Assembly (NCBI GenBank): GCA_013360405.1
Contig: JABWBR010000002.1
Location: forward strand, 83,537 to 147,536
Direction: 5' to 3'
Length of the DNA: 64,000 nucleotides
Source: Saprospiraceae bacterium
GTDB lineage: Bacteria > Bacteroidota > Bacteroidia > Chitinophagales > Saprospiraceae
The first letter of the stretch is position 1; the number at the start of each line of letters is the position of its first letter. The position numbers and the translations under genes are program-made. Below the pieces are notes generated by a model. It saw only the letters and a program-made list of their open reading frames with translations, searched no databases and had not been told where the DNA came from. Positions 18,145 to 27,431 of this stretch are shown here, in pieces.

Positions 18145-18978
18145 TCAACCCAGCAGTTTGCGCTTTTGGCTGGCAAACTCGTCTTCTGTGAGGAGGCCTT
18201 TTTCTCTCAATTCGCCCAAACGCTTGAGTTGTTCGAGTAGATCGGGAGAGGGAGGGGCGCCCAGCGGTTCCAACTTGGTCGCTTCAATAGCTTTGGGCTG
18301 GACCTCAGCGGCGGGGGCGCCGGGTTCGAGCCGGAAGCCGTTTGCTTCAAAGGTATCAAATTTATCCTGGATACGCAGATAAGCCAGCGCGTCGTGGGTC
18401 TTTATGCGGCTGAAATCGGAAAAGCCCATGGACACTGCCCGGTCGAGGTGAAAAAAGGCCTGTTCGGCCTCTTCGGTGAGCGACAGGGCGCAGGCCAGGT
18501 TGAAATGCACGGCCACATCGTCGGGATTGATCTCAAGGGCTTTTTCAAAATCGGCAATAGCGCCTTCGTAGTCGTAGTCCTTGTATTTTTGAATGCCGCT
18601 TGCTTTCAGTGTCTCGTTATTTGGCCGGGCAGGCGCGGCGGGACGGGCACGCTCGGGAGCGCGGCGGTCGCGGCGCTGTTCCGCGCGGTCTTCGCGTCGT
18701 TCGGCACGTTCGCGATAGCGATTATCCCTGCGTTCGTAATCGGGGCGTTCGCGCCATTCTTCTTTGTTGCGGTTGTATTTGGCATTAAAAGATTCCTGGT
18801 CCATTGAAAAAAAAGCGATCGCGTCTATCAATCCCAGCAGTACGCTAAGCCCGAAAAAGAAAAAGAGAAACAGGTACAAGATACCCCACCCTACCTGCCC
18901 GAGGTAGAATCTGTGAATACCGATCCATCCGAAAAAAAGCGCTAAAATGCCCGCTACGTTTTTGTCTTTCATTACCAT
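18145..18978 (-). CDS. TM2-domain protein with TPR and SHOCT modules
   Basis: Three modules can be read in the 277-residue protein. Residues about 4-58 are a TM2 domain, two helices with the FFGWIGIHRFYLG turn. A very charged Arg/Glu linker at about 70-115 follows (RRDNRYRERAERREDRAEQR). TPR helices lie at about 122-190 (YDYEGAIADFEKALEINPDD). The last 32 residues are a SHOCT motif (LLEQLKRLGELREKGLLTED). TM2 anchors the protein in the inner membrane; SHOCT and TPR parts usually mediate protein contacts. A scaffold role is inferred. A second ATG two codons downstream is an equal start candidate. Confidence 0.85.
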   Translation of the reverse strand: MVMKDKNVAGILALFFGWIGIHRFYLGQVGWGILYLFLFFFFGLSVLLGLIDAIAFFSMDQESFNAKYNRNKEEWRERPDYERRDNRYRERAERREDRAEQRRDRRAPERARPAAPARPNNETLKASGIQKYKDYDYEGAIADFEKALEINPDDVAVHFNLACALSLTEEAEQAFFHLDRAVSMGFSDFSRIKTHDALAYLRIQDKFDTFEANGFRLEPGAPAAEVQPKAIEATKLEPLGAPPSPDLLEQLKRLGELREKGLLTEDEFASQKRKLLG

Positions 18979-19026
18979 TCGTTTTCCAGCATGCTAAGTA
19001 ACAGCAAAAAACATTAAGATGCAACG

Positions 19027-19055
19027 AAAAAGGCCGTCTCTCTCGGAGACGGCCT
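19027..19055 (-). terminator. Intrinsic terminator of the hsp20 genes
   Basis: A perfect 10-bp stem (19031-19040 with 19046-19055, AGGCCGTCTC/GAGACGGCCT) has a 5-base loop. It is followed on the minus strand by a T-run (A's at 19027-19031 on the plus strand). It lies 36 bases beyond the stop of the first Hsp20 gene. Confidence 0.85.
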
Positions 19056-19091
19056 GAAATAAACACCTAAAACCCTATTAACTAACCTATA

Positions 19092-19535
19092 TTATGCGAT
19101 CTCGATGGTACGCACATCTTCCGGTTTGACTACTTCTTTGCGGGGTACTACCACAAGGAGTACGCCTTTTTCGTAAGTAGCCTTGATATCGTCGGCTTTT
19201 ACCGTTTCAGGCAGTTGGAAACTGCGGCTGAAAGAAGTATAGTTGAATTCGCGGCGGGTATATTTTCCCTCTTTGATATCTTCTTTCTTTTCTTCTTTCG
19301 TAGCCGAAACGGTCAAGAAGCCTTTGTTGACATTAACCTTAAAATCGCCTTTTTCCAAACCCGGGGCAGCAAATTCCATGCGGTAGCTGTCGGGGGTTTC
19401 AATCACGTTAACAGATGGTTGGCTGAGCGTAAAGTCAGCGCCGATGAAGTCACCGATGTTTCTGTTGAAGAAATCATCGACCCAATTGCCGAAGCCCTTG
19501 GCCGGAGCAAAGGGATTGTACTTGATAAGGCTCAT
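19092..19535 (-). CDS. Small heat-shock protein, Hsp20 family
   Basis: From the ATG at 19535 (MSLIKYNPFAP) the protein has 147 residues, normal for the family; the longer frame upstream adds a Cys-containing leader with no family match. The alpha-crystallin domain covers about 40-140 (PSVNVIETPDSYRMEFAAPG, FSRSFQLPETV, ATYEKGVLLVVVPRKE). It is an ATP-independent holdase that binds unfolding proteins as oligomers in the cytoplasm. A second hsp20 gene lies upstream on the same strand, 108 bases away, and a strong terminator follows this one, so the two may form one heat-shock transcript. Confidence 0.92.
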   Translation of the reverse strand: MSLIKYNPFAPAKGFGNWVDDFFNRNIGDFIGADFTLSQPSVNVIETPDSYRMEFAAPGLEKGDFKVNVNKGFLTVSATKEEKKEDIKEGKYTRREFNYTSFSRSFQLPETVKADDIKATYEKGVLLVVVPRKEVVKPEDVRTIEIA

Positions 19536-19643
19536 AACAGCTGTTAAATTGGTTAAACCATTTGGGTCACTTCTATATATTAAACACATTTTGCGGGCAA
19601 AACATTGAATAATGTCCGTCATCCCATTGTCATATTACCACAG

Positions 19644-20102
19644 TTACGCGATATCGATCACGCGGGGCGGTTGTTCCTTGGCGGTTTCTTTTTTCGGCAA
19701 GGTGAGCGCAAGGATGCCATTGTAGTAGTTAGCCTGGATGCCATTGGTATCGATGGCGTCGGGCAATTCGAAACGGCGCTCAAATTGGGCATAGCCGAAT
19801 TCTCGCTTGCGCACGGTTTCCCCTTCTACTGCCTGTACTTCTTTTTTGGCGGCAATGTGCAGCACATTTTTATCCAACCTCACTTCGAAGTCTTGCTTGT
19901 CGAGGCCTGGCGCTGCTACTTCAATAAAAAACGCTTCACCTGTTTCTTTTACGTTTACTGCGGGGCGGCTCAATACCTGGCCTACATCGCCATTTGAGGT
20001 AGGCAGGTTCACCTGCGACATGGTTCTGAGCAATTGATCGAAGGCATTAAAATCAACTACGGGGCGTTTGCGCAGCGCAGGTCTTACTTGCAAAATCGTC
20101 AT
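19644..20102 (-). CDS. Small heat-shock protein, Hsp20 family (second copy)
   Basis: The 152-residue protein has an alpha-crystallin domain at about 40-145 (PAVNVKETGEAFFIEVAAPG, FERRFELPDAIDTNGIQANY, NGILALTLPKKE). It differs from its neighbour at many positions, so the pair is an old duplication that may form mixed oligomers. Both end in an IEIA/VIDIA sequence that resembles the conserved I-x-I tail used for oligomer assembly. No TAnnTTTG promoter is visible upstream, which may mean a different heat-shock signal. It is transcribed away from hppA. Confidence 0.92.
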   Translation of the reverse strand: MTILQVRPALRKRPVVDFNAFDQLLRTMSQVNLPTSNGDVGQVLSRPAVNVKETGEAFFIEVAAPGLDKQDFEVRLDKNVLHIAAKKEVQAVEGETVRKREFGYAQFERRFELPDAIDTNGIQANYYNGILALTLPKKETAKEQPPRVIDIA

Positions 20103-20270
20103 GGCAATTATGTTTTTGAAGTTTGTGAATTAATATTGATTGCTATTTCCTCTAAATCAATTGGCATACCAAAGCCCAAAAAATGCCGGAGAGGCAGATT
20201 TATTGACTAAGAACATGACGTTTTGTCTAAATATCTAAAGCAAACATGTCAATATGTCATGCGGTGCAAG

Positions 20271-20366
20271 TTTATGAGGGTCGATGAGGGTTTATGAGGG
20301 GTAAAAATCATCTTTCATAAACCCTTATAAACTTTCATAAACCCTCATAAACCCTTCATAAACCCA
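20271..20366. repeat. TTTATGAGGG/CCCTCATAAA inverted word repeat
   Basis: The non-coding gap 20103-20487 separates divergent hsp20 and hppA genes. Three copies of TTTATGAGGG or close variants (20271-20301) face five copies of the complement (20313-20366), giving a large imperfect hairpin. The hppA promoter starts 8 bases after it. The rest of the gap is A+T-rich with no gene seen. Confidence 0.8.
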
Positions 20367-20373
20367 ACATTTA

Positions 20374-20404
20374 TTGTTCAAAATAAAATATTGCCTTACT
20401 TTTG
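20374..20404 (+). promoter_or_regulatory. Promoter of hppA
   Basis: TTG at 20374-20376, 20 bases, then TACTTTTG at 20397-20404 fully match the Bacteroidota pattern. Transcription would start near 20411, which leaves a 77-base leader before the ATG at 20488. This argues against the earlier ATG at 20410 as the start codon. Confidence 0.7.
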
Positions 20405-20487
20405 CGCCCATGTTTAAAACTAGCGGCGTTTTCAAACAAAGGCGACCGCTACCTTTTATTAAAAAATCAACTCAAAGGTCTTCGTAT

Positions 20488-22683
20488 ATGGGACACACGA
20501 TTAACTACCTGATTCCACTATTCGGCGTATTCGGATTGCTGTACGCATTCTGGAAAACTTCCTGGGTATCGAACCAAGATCCCGGCACAGAGAGAATGCA
20601 GCGCATTGCCAAAAGCATTGCTGAAGGCGCCATGGCATTTTTGAAAGCGGAATACAAAGTGCTAGTCATTTTCGTATTGGCCGTAGCCATTCTGCTCGGC
20701 ATCAGCGGCAACACCGAAGCATCGTCGCCGCTCATCGCTTTGTCATTCATCGTAGGCGCTTTTTGTTCGGCGCTTGCCGGCTACATCGGTATGAACGTGG
20801 CTACCAAAGCCAACGTGCGCACCACGCAGGCCGCCCGCACCAGCATGGGCAAAGCGCTTGAAATAGCCTTCGCAGGCGGCTCCGTAATGGGTCTCGGCGT
20901 GGTAGGCCTCGGCGTACTCGGACTGGGCGGTTTGTTCCTGATTTATAGCAATATGGGCTGGGATATCAACAAAGTGATTACTGTTATCACCGGCTTTTCA
21001 TTTGGCGCTTCTTCGATTGCCTTGTTTGCGCGCGTAGGCGGCGGTATCTATACCAAAGCTGCCGACGTAGGCGCCGACCTGGTGGGCAAGGTAGAAGCCG
21101 GCATCCCGGAAGACCACCCGCTCAACCCCGCTACCATTGCCGACAACGTAGGCGACAACGTAGGCGACGTGGCCGGCATGGGCGCCGACTTATTCGAATC
21201 TTACGTGGGTTCTATCGTGGGTACGATGGTACTGGGCGCTGCATTTATCGGCGTCGTAGGCTTTGAAAATACCAACGAATTCGGAGGACTCAATGCCGTT
21301 ATCCTTCCCCTGGTACTGGCAGGCGTAGGTATTATCACGTCTATTGCAGGTACATTTTTTGTAAAAGTTAGAGAAGGCGGCAACCCGCAAAAGGCACTTA
21401 ATATCGGCGAATTCGGCTCGTCGGCAGTAATGATCCTTGCCTCGTATTTTGTAATCAACTGGATGTTGCCCACCGAATGGACGTTTAGCGATACACTATA
21501 CCGCGACGACGCCGGCAATCCCCTGATGCGGGAAATGTCTGCCAACGGCGTATTCTTCGCCACTATCATAGGTCTCGTAGCCGGCTTGCTCATCGGTATT
21601 GTAACCGAATACTTCACCGGTACCGGTAAAGGTCCGGTGAACTCTATCGTGCGCCAGTCGGGCACGGGTTCGGCTACCAATATCATCTCCGGACTTAGCG
21701 TAGGTATGATCTCTACAGCTATTCCCATCCTTGTAATTGCCGCTTCTATCATCGGCGCGTTCTACTTTGCCGGTCTGTATGGCATCGCTATCGCGGCTGT
21801 GGGCATGTTGTCCAACACGGGTATCCAACTGGCGGTAGACGCTTACGGCCCCATCTCCGACAATGCAGGCGGTATCGCTGAAATGGGCGAACTGCCCAAA
21901 GAAGTGCGTACAGTAACCGACAAACTCGATGCAGTGGGCAATACGACAGCCGCTATCGGCAAAGGTTTTGCCATTGGCTCGGCAGCTCTTACGGCACTGG
22001 CTCTGTTTGGCGCCTACATGCAATCAGCGAAGATGTCTTCTATCGATATTTCCAAACCCGACGTAATGGCGGGTTTGTTTGTGGGCGGTATGTTGCCCTT
22101 CCTCTTCTCTGCGTTATCTATGCAGGCCGTAGGCCGCGCCGCTATGGCGATGATCAAGGAAGTGCGCCGCCAGTTCGCGGATATTCCCGAACTCAAAGCA
22201 GCCCTCGCGGTCATGCGCAAAAACGAGAACTCGGATTTCCATACCTGGAACGAAGCCGACCGCAAAGTATTTGACGATGCCGACGGCAAAGCCGAATACG
22301 GCCACTGCGTGGATATCTCTACGAAGGCAGCTATCCGCGAAATGGTACTTCCCGGCGTATTAGCTGTGGCAGCCCCGGTACTCGTCGGTTTCCTCGGCGG
22401 CACCGAGATGCTGGGCGGCCTGCTCGCCGGCGTAACGGTTACGGGCGTACTGATGGCCATCTTCCAGTCGAACGCCGGCGGCGCCTGGGATAATGCCAAG
22501 AAGATGTTCGAGTCGGGCGTAGAAATCGACGGCAAAATGTACTACAAGGGCTCCGAACCCCACAAAGCAGCCGTAGTTGGCGACACGGTGGGCGATCCGT
22601 TTAAGGATACCTCGGGCCCCTCGCTCAATATCCTGCTCAAGTTGATGTCAGTGGTTGCATTGGTTATTGCACCGCTGTTGTAG
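20488..22683 (+). CDS. hppA: K+-dependent membrane-bound ion-translocating pyrophosphatase
   Basis: The 731-residue protein hydrolyses pyrophosphate and pumps H+ (or Na+) across the cytoplasmic membrane. About 15-16 membrane helices are visible. The PPi-binding motif [11 protein letters not shown] starts at residue 193, followed by [20 protein letters not shown], and the C-terminal loop [18 protein letters not shown] is intact. The segment [10 protein letters not shown] has Ala488 and Gly491 where potassium-independent enzymes have Lys and Thr, so it belongs to the K+-dependent class. The ATG at 20488 is chosen from the promoter position and because the protein then begins at the first membrane helix. 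It recovers energy from biosynthetic pyrophosphate. Confidence 0.95.
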   Translation: MGHTINYLIPLFGVFGLLYAFWKTSWVSNQDPGTERMQRIAKSIAEGAMAFLKAEYKVLVIFVLAVAILLGISGNTEASSPLIALSFIVGAFCSALAGYIGMNVATKANVRTTQAARTSMGKALEIAFAGGSVMGLGVVGLGVLGLGGLFLIYSNMGWDINKVITVITGFSFGASSIALFARVGGGIYTKAADVGADLVGKVEAGIPEDHPLNPATIADNVGDNVGDVAGMGADLFESYVGSIVGTMVLGAAFIGVVGFENTNEFGGLNAVILPLVLAGVGIITSIAGTFFVKVREGGNPQKALNIGEFGSSAVMILASYFVINWMLPTEWTFSDTLYRDDAGNPLMREMSANGVFFATIIGLVAGLLIGIVTEYFTGTGKGPVNSIVRQSGTGSATNIISGLSVGMISTAIPILVIAASIIGAFYFAGLYGIAIAAVGMLSNTGIQLAVDAYGPISDNAGGIAEMGELPKEVRTVTDKLDAVGNTTAAIGKGFAIGSAALTALALFGAYMQSAKMSSIDISKPDVMAGLFVGGMLPFLFSALSMQAVGRAAMAMIKEVRRQFADIPELKAALAVMRKNENSDFHTWNEADRKVFDDADGKAEYGHCVDISTKAAIREMVLPGVLAVAAPVLVGFLGGTEMLGGLLAGVTVTGVLMAIFQSNAGGAWDNAKKMFESGVEIDGKMYYKGSEPHKAAVVGDTVGDPFKDTSGPSLNILLKLMSVVALVIAPLL

Positions 22684-22710
22684 GAGAGGGAGAGAGTGTG
22701 AGAGGGAGAG

Positions 22711-22750
22711 AGGGAGAGATGCCTGGAGGTGTCTCTCCCTTTTGCTTTTT
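22711..22750 (+). terminator. Intrinsic terminator of hppA
   Basis: AGGGAGAGA (22711-22719) pairs with TCTCTCCCT (22732-22740) over a 12-base loop, and TTTGCTTTTT follows directly. The left arm grows out of a purine-rich GAGAGGGAGAGA tract that starts at the stop codon. Confidence 0.7.
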
Positions 22751-22906
22751 GTCCAATAGGAAGCCAGCAAGAGCTTAAGGGTTTCAGGCTCTTTGTTGAG
22801 GAATTGGACTTCGCAGTTTAATTTAAAAATATTTTGTGAGGCCCAATTTAAGGCCTACAATGTTATTCTCGATTAACATTCCTTCAAGAACAAAAGAAGC
22901 CTCTTC

Positions 22907-23170
22907 TTGATATTGCTCACATTTCGCAATATCGTGGTCAATGCCCTGGACGCCCACCTAACTGCCATGCGCGCCTTCATTCGCCGGCAAAAGAACCCGA
23001 GCTACCTCGAGGTCAACTACCGGCAGTTGGTCTACTTCGCACAGCGCCTCCTTGAGTTAAACCCCTTCGATCCGGGCGACAAAGCCAGGCTCCGGGAAGA
23101 AGTAGCGATGGCAAAAGCCGTGGCTGAAAAAGACTGGTTGCTGCGGATGCTGGAAAGGAGAGGCGATTGA
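22907..23170 (+). pseudogene. Remnant of a larger helical-repeat protein, internally deleted
   Basis: This frame has no ATG near its beginning (TTG at 22907 or GTG at 22934) and codes 87 residues of TPR-like helices. From memory, the segment MRAFIRRQKNPSYLEVNYRQ through to EKDWLLRMLE resembles the C-terminal end of long hypothetical proteins common in Saprospiraceae, in which FRNIV...AL lies some 100 residues further upstream. Here FRNIVVNAL is joined directly to the C-terminal helix, which points to an internal deletion. G+C content rises sharply at about 22930 compared with the A+T-rich sequence before it. It could be a small functional protein, but a decayed fragment is the better reading. 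Confidence 0.45.
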
Positions 23171-23188
23171 TGGCTTGTTTCTCTCCAC

Positions 23189-23665
23189 TCACCTCCCCCA
23201 GCAATCAATCACCGATTTCAGCGCCACAAATAGCGCTTCCCTGCCTTCTTTGGTCACCACCGGCTCCTCTTCTTCTTCATCGATGGTGAGGCCGTCTTCT
23301 ATGAAGGCCAGGAGGTCTTCCTGGGGGGAATCCTGGAAAAACACGTCGAGGCGCTCGCGCCAGTTGTGGGTTTGCACGTCTTGCAACAAGGTCCAGTTGC
23401 GTTCTTCGGCTTCTTCAAGGGCCTCCGCATCAACAGTGGGCAGTTCAGGCACTACCATCGTGATAGCCTTCCAGATCACCAACAGCAGGTAAAAGGCGTA
23501 TTCACGCTCTTCCTGGGTGAAAGCATCGAAATGTTCGGCAAAGAAATAACCCAGCACTTCGGGCTGCTGTTCTTCTAATTCTACTACGGCGTCGTTGAAG
23601 GCCTCCGCCGATTCGCCCAGCGCTTCTGCTGCGGCATCCAGGACTGATTCTGTGATGAATACCAT
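23189..23665 (-). CDS. Acidic hypothetical protein
   Basis: The 158-residue protein is strongly acidic, with a run of five Glu (TIDEEEEEPV) and many Ala, Glu and Leu. It is probably all-helical and cytoplasmic; no signal peptide, membrane segment or known motif is seen. FAEHFDAFTQEEREYAFYLL and WKAITMVVPELPTVDAEALE give it a definite folded character. Codon use matches neighbouring genes, so it is likely real. It is preceded by an 8-base tandem repeat tract, and its stop is only 19 bases from the end of the remnant gene on the other strand. Function unknown. Confidence 0.7.
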   Translation of the reverse strand: MVFITESVLDAAAEALGESAEAFNDAVVELEEQQPEVLGYFFAEHFDAFTQEEREYAFYLLLVIWKAITMVVPELPTVDAEALEEAEERNWTLLQDVQTHNWRERLDVFFQDSPQEDLLAFIEDGLTIDEEEEEPVVTKEGREALFVALKSVIDCWGR

Positions 23666-23723
23666 GTTATCAGGTTTGTTGTCGGTTGTCGGTTCTCTGT
23701 TATCGGTTCGCTCCCCAAATTAC

Positions 23724-23797
23724 TCTCACTCTCTCACCCTCTCACCCTCTCACCCTCTCACCCTCTCACCCTCTCACCCTCTCACCCTCTCACCCTC
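23724..23797. repeat. Tandem repeat of an 8-base word (CTCTCACC)
   Basis: About eight perfect copies of CTCTCACC run up to 23797, touching the stop codon of the DUF58 gene. It lies downstream of DUF58 and upstream of the acidic protein gene on the same strand. A tract like this can change copy number by slippage and so alter spacing or termination. Confidence 0.85.
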
Positions 23798-25123
23798 CTA
23801 AATCAGGCCTCTGGATTTCAGTTCCAGGTATTTGTTGATCGCATTGATCGTCAACTCCTCGGGGCGGGTCAGGAAGGCCTGGATGCCGTATTGGCGCAGT
23901 TTTTGCACCATCTGCATCTTTTCGGCCAGGTATTTTTGGGCAACGGTTTGGTAATAGATTTCTTCCAGCGTTTCGGCGCTTTTGGCGGCAAACTCGCGGA
24001 TTTCGGTATTTTCAAAAAAGACGACCACCAGCAGGTGAAATTTGTTGATTTTGCGCAAAATCGGCAGGGCGCGGTCGAGGGCGTAAGCGCTTTCAAAATT
24101 GGTATACAAAATCAATAAACTGCGATTAGTGATGAGCTTGCGGGCGGCAAAATAGAGCAATTCAAAGTTGGCCTCCAGTGGGCGCTCCTGTTCTTTATAC
24201 AACGCCAGCATGATTTTGTTGAGCTGCTCGGGCCTGCTGTCGGCTTTCAGGGTAGAACCCATTTTATCGGAAAAGGTGATCAAGCCGGCGCGGTCGTGTT
24301 TGAGCAGGGCGATATTCGACAAGGTGAGGCTGGTGTTGATGGCATAATCCATGAGGCTGAGCCCGTTGAAAGGCAGGCGCATGGCCCGGCTTTTGTCGAT
24401 GATGTTGTATATGTGCTGGGCGCGTTCGTCTTCGTACTGGTTGACCATCAGCGAGGCCCGGCGACTACTGGCTTTCCAGTTGATGCTGCGATAATCGTCG
24501 CCGGGCACGTAGTTTTTGATTTGCTCAAATTCGTAGCTGTGCCCGATACGCCGCATGCGCTTTTGTCCCTTCTGGTGGGTCACCCGGTCGTATGCCCACA
24601 ACTCGAATTGTTTCATTTGTAAAATGGAAGGGTATACCGGCACTTCGATATCGGCAGGAATGCGCAGCCGGCGCTCTATGAGCCCCAAAAGGGTGGAAAC
24701 GAACAGGTTGATGCGCCCAAAATGATACGCGCCCCTGCTCAACGGCCGCAATTCGTATTTGACGGTTTTTTCTTCGCCAGGCTCCAGCGACAGCCGCTGT
24801 TCAAAATCGCGTAGTTGAAACTGGTGGGGCAATTCATCTACAAGTACCAGCGACAGGCGAAGGCCGGTCCGGTTTTTGAGCGCTACCCGCACGGCATTGT
24901 GGTCGCCCAGCGACAATACTTTGGGCAAGTGCCGCTGCGCGTCTATTTTCATACGCGGGTTGTAAAGCAGCATGATGTCGAGCAGGCAAAGCGCCAATAC
25001 GATGGCCAACAGTACCTGCGTAACGACAAACAGGGCCGGCAACGCAAACGATAGTGCAAAAAGCCCGATGAGCGAGCCCCAGACTATAAAAAAGCGGCTG
25101 TGCAGGTGTACGGATTTCAGCAT
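23798..25123 (-). CDS. DUF58 domain protein with two N-terminal membrane helices
   Basis: Two membrane segments at about 10-50 anchor the 441-residue protein. A beta-rich domain follows (GEEKTVKYELRPLSRGAYHF), then the DUF58 signature around residues 205-235 (YVPGDDYRSINWKASSRRAS). The rest is von Willebrand A-like (YNIIDKSRAM, KHDRAGLITFSDKMG). DUF58 proteins normally work with a MoxR ATPase encoded next to them, as here: the moxR stop is 4 bases away. The complex is thought to help assemble or activate envelope proteins. It is the last gene of a five-gene operon. Confidence 0.92.
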   Translation of the reverse strand: MLKSVHLHSRFFIVWGSLIGLFALSFALPALFVVTQVLLAIVLALCLLDIMLLYNPRMKIDAQRHLPKVLSLGDHNAVRVALKNRTGLRLSLVLVDELPHQFQLRDFEQRLSLEPGEEKTVKYELRPLSRGAYHFGRINLFVSTLLGLIERRLRIPADIEVPVYPSILQMKQFELWAYDRVTHQKGQKRMRRIGHSYEFEQIKNYVPGDDYRSINWKASSRRASLMVNQYEDERAQHIYNIIDKSRAMRLPFNGLSLMDYAINTSLTLSNIALLKHDRAGLITFSDKMGSTLKADSRPEQLNKIMLALYKEQERPLEANFELLYFAARKLITNRSLLILYTNFESAYALDRALPILRKINKFHLLVVVFFENTEIREFAAKSAETLEEIYYQTVAQKYLAEKMQMVQKLRQYGIQAFLTRPEELTINAINKYLELKSRGLI

Positions 25124-25127
25124 GGCA

Positions 25128-26171
25128 CTAGCGGGGAACTTCTATTTTTTGAATGATGTCGTTAATCACGTCTTTGGTGCTGAATCCCTCCATTTCGCGC
25201 TCGGGCATGAGTATGATGCGGTGGTTGAGTACCGGGTACGAAACGAACCGGATATCGTCGGGCGTCACAAAGTCGCGGCCGTTCATGGCGGCTATGGCTT
25301 TTGACGTTTTCATCACCGCCAGCGAGGCACGAGGCGAAGCGCCCAGGAATAAATCGCCGTTGTTGCGCGTATCGTGCACGATGGCGGCTATGTAATCCAG
25401 CAGTTCTTCGCGGATGTATACTTGTTCCACCAACGCCTGACATTGCCGGATATCGTCGGAGCTGAGTACGGCGTCGACTTCCTGGCGTTTGTCGAGTTTG
25501 AAATCGCGGCTAAATCGGCGCAAGATGGCTTTTTCTTCTTCCAGCCCCGGGTATTCGATGATTATTTTCATCAAAAAACGGTCGAGCTGGGCCTCGGGCA
25601 ATTTGTAGGTGCCCTCCTGCTCAATCGGGTTTTGGGTGGCGATGACGAAAAAAGGGAAAGTCATGGGGTAGGTCTTGCCGTCAACGGTGACCTGGTATTC
25701 TTCCATGACTTCAAACAGGGCCGATTGCGTTTTGGCCGGCGCCCGGTTGATCTCGTCGATGAGTACGACATTGGAGAAGATCGGCCCCGCGTTGAAGTGA
25801 AAACTGGAGTTTTGCTGGTTGAAGACGGTAGTGCCCAACACGTCGCTGGGCATCAGGTCGGGGGTAAACTGGATGCGCGAAAAGTCTACGTCCAGCGTTT
25901 TCGCCAACAACTTGGCGGTCAGCGTTTTGGCAATACCGGGCACGCCCTCTACCAATACGTGCCCGCCACTGAAAATACCGACCAGCAGCAAGTCCATCAG
26001 CGTATCCTGCCCAATGATTACCTTGCGCAGTTCTTCTTTTACACGGTCGACCGCTACCTTGATGCGCATCAGGTCGAGGCGGGGTTGCGCCCACTGCCCG
26101 GCGTTTTCCTGTGCCGGTACTTCGGGATCCCGGGGCTCCTCCTTTTCGTTATCCATTTCTTCGTTGAGCAT
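25128..26171 (-). CDS. MoxR-family AAA+ ATPase
   Basis: The 347-residue ATPase has Walker A as EGVPGIAKT, Walker B as VVLIDEINRAPAKTQSALFE and sensor 1 in ATQNPIEQEGTYKLPEAQLD. The Walker A carries Ala for the usual Gly before Lys, normal in MoxR proteins. MoxR proteins are hexameric chaperone-like ATPases that remodel a VWA or DUF58 partner; the DUF58 gene follows immediately. The N-terminal 25 residues are charged and probably disordered. It is translationally close-coupled to both neighbours. Confidence 0.95.
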   Translation of the reverse strand: MLNEEMDNEKEEPRDPEVPAQENAGQWAQPRLDLMRIKVAVDRVKEELRKVIIGQDTLMDLLLVGIFSGGHVLVEGVPGIAKTLTAKLLAKTLDVDFSRIQFTPDLMPSDVLGTTVFNQQNSSFHFNAGPIFSNVVLIDEINRAPAKTQSALFEVMEEYQVTVDGKTYPMTFPFFVIATQNPIEQEGTYKLPEAQLDRFLMKIIIEYPGLEEEKAILRRFSRDFKLDKRQEVDAVLSSDDIRQCQALVEQVYIREELLDYIAAIVHDTRNNGDLFLGASPRASLAVMKTSKAIAAMNGRDFVTPDDIRFVSYPVLNHRIILMPEREMEGFSTKDVINDIIQKIEVPR

Positions 26172-26174
26172 GTC

Positions 26175-27431
26175 TTATTTGCAATTTTTATAAAAATGGT
26201 CGATGTATCTGTTGAGTTCCATAAGGGTATTATCCGACATAAACTGCGAATTCGCGATGTTGCGGTTCAATAAAATGATTTTATCTATTATGTCGGATTT
26301 TACTTCCGAACGGGCTTTTAGGCGCTCTACAAAAGCTTCGTCAATATCGCGACTCTGCAAATTGTAGCGCTCGCGCACGTGCAGAAAGAAAAGCTTGAGC
26401 ATTTGCATGGCCAATTGCCGGTGGTTGTTTTGTAAAAAATATAAACGCCCCATAATTTGCACAAATTCCAGCGAGGTGTTTTTGTTTTGGGCTAATACGG
26501 GTATGATGCGCTGCCTTCTTTTGCCGCGAAATACGAGGAATAATAAGGCCGCCAGCAAAAGCAAGTACCAGGCCCAGGTGAGCGACGGTTGCGACAGGAT
26601 ATACTGCAAAGGCCCCCGCCGGCTGAGCCGCTGGGAATTGGCCGGCATCTGGGCTGCCATCTCGGGTACTTTGCTGTATTCGTCCCAATATACCGGCCCG
26701 TCGGGCAGATGGGCGAATACCTGCGAAGCATACTTCCAACCCGCCGCCTTGCACAAATGGTAGTTGGAAAAAGCCAGCGGCGTGGTGTGCAGGTAAATGT
26801 ATCCCCGCTCGTAAGGGAGGCGGGCAAAGTTGGCCACCGAGTCATTAACGAATCCCAATTTGGCCCAGCCCTGCGATTCACAAAAATAGTTGTCGGCAAT
26901 ATAATTCCACGCGTAATAATCAACCCGATTGCGTACCACATAGGACAAAGAAAACGGCGCGCCTTTCAAATCCGGATGCGCCAGCGAAAGCCTCGCCAGC
27001 GTATCGCCGAAGTAGCTATAGCCATCCCAACTCAAGCTATCGCAACTGGACGCATACAATTCCGTGACAAGGCTGTACGGCATGATTTTGCTCGACATAA
27101 ATACGTGGCCGCCCTGCCCGGCAAAAGCGAGCAGCCGCGCCACGTCGTTCTCCGACATATACGTCGCCGGCCCTACGAATACATAACTTGCCGGTTGTTC
27201 CAGATCTGCAGGCAAAGAAGCCGTCAGACTATCCTTGAGTATATGAAAATCCCCGCTTTTAGCCCGCTTTTTGAGCAATTCGGCCAATACTTGGGCTCCG
27301 TAGGGGTCTTTGCTCGTTTGTTTATAAGTCTCTCGCCAGTTGAGTCTCTTTTCCGGCCGCAATAGCATAAAGAGTATCGCCAGGGAGGCGATAAAAATGA
27401 TGCCGATGAGCAGTATACGTTTATTTTTCAT
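26175..27431 (-). CDS. DUF4350-domain membrane protein
   Basis: The 418-residue protein has an N-terminal membrane helix (ILLIGIIFIASLAILFMLLR), then a DUF4350 region at about 35-110 (LKKRAKSGDFHILKD...YVFVGPATYMSENDVARLLAFAGQGGHVFMSS), a long periplasmic domain and a second helix near 285 (LTWAWYLLLLAALLFLVFRG) with a cytoplasmic helical tail. DUF4350 proteins commonly sit in MoxR-DUF58-DUF4129 operons and have no proven activity. The start overlaps the preceding stop by 4 bases, so translation is coupled. Its two-ended anchor suggests it links periplasmic sensing to the ATPase complex; that is inference. Confidence 0.85.
   Translation of the reverse strand: MKNKRILLIGIIFIASLAILFMLLRPEKRLNWRETYKQTSKDPYGAQVLAELLKKRAKSGDFHILKDSLTASLPADLEQPASYVFVGPATYMSENDVARLLAFAGQGGHVFMSSKIMPYSLVTELYASSCDSLSWDGYSYFGDTLARLSLAHPDLKGAPFSLSYVVRNRVDYYAWNYIADNYFCESQGWAKLGFVNDSVANFARLPYERGYIYLHTTPLAFSNYHLCKAAGWKYASQVFAHLPDGPVYWDEYSKVPEMAAQMPANSQRLSRRGPLQYILSQPSLTWAWYLLLLAALLFLVFRGKRRQRIIPVLAQNKNTSLEFVQIMGRLYFLQNNHRQLAMQMLKLFFLHVRERYNLQSRDIDEAFVERLKARSEVKSDIIDKIILLNRNIANSQFMSDNTLMELNRYIDHFYKNCK

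Noticed and set aside
20410..20487. N-terminal extension of the pyrophosphatase from the ATG at 20410
   Set aside because: The ATG coincides with the predicted transcription start, so no ribosome site could precede it, and the extra residues do not match the family.
23724..23797. CTCTCACC tract as an attachment site or mobile-element end
   Set aside because: It is a simple 8-base tandem repeat with no partner copy, integrase or target duplication nearby.
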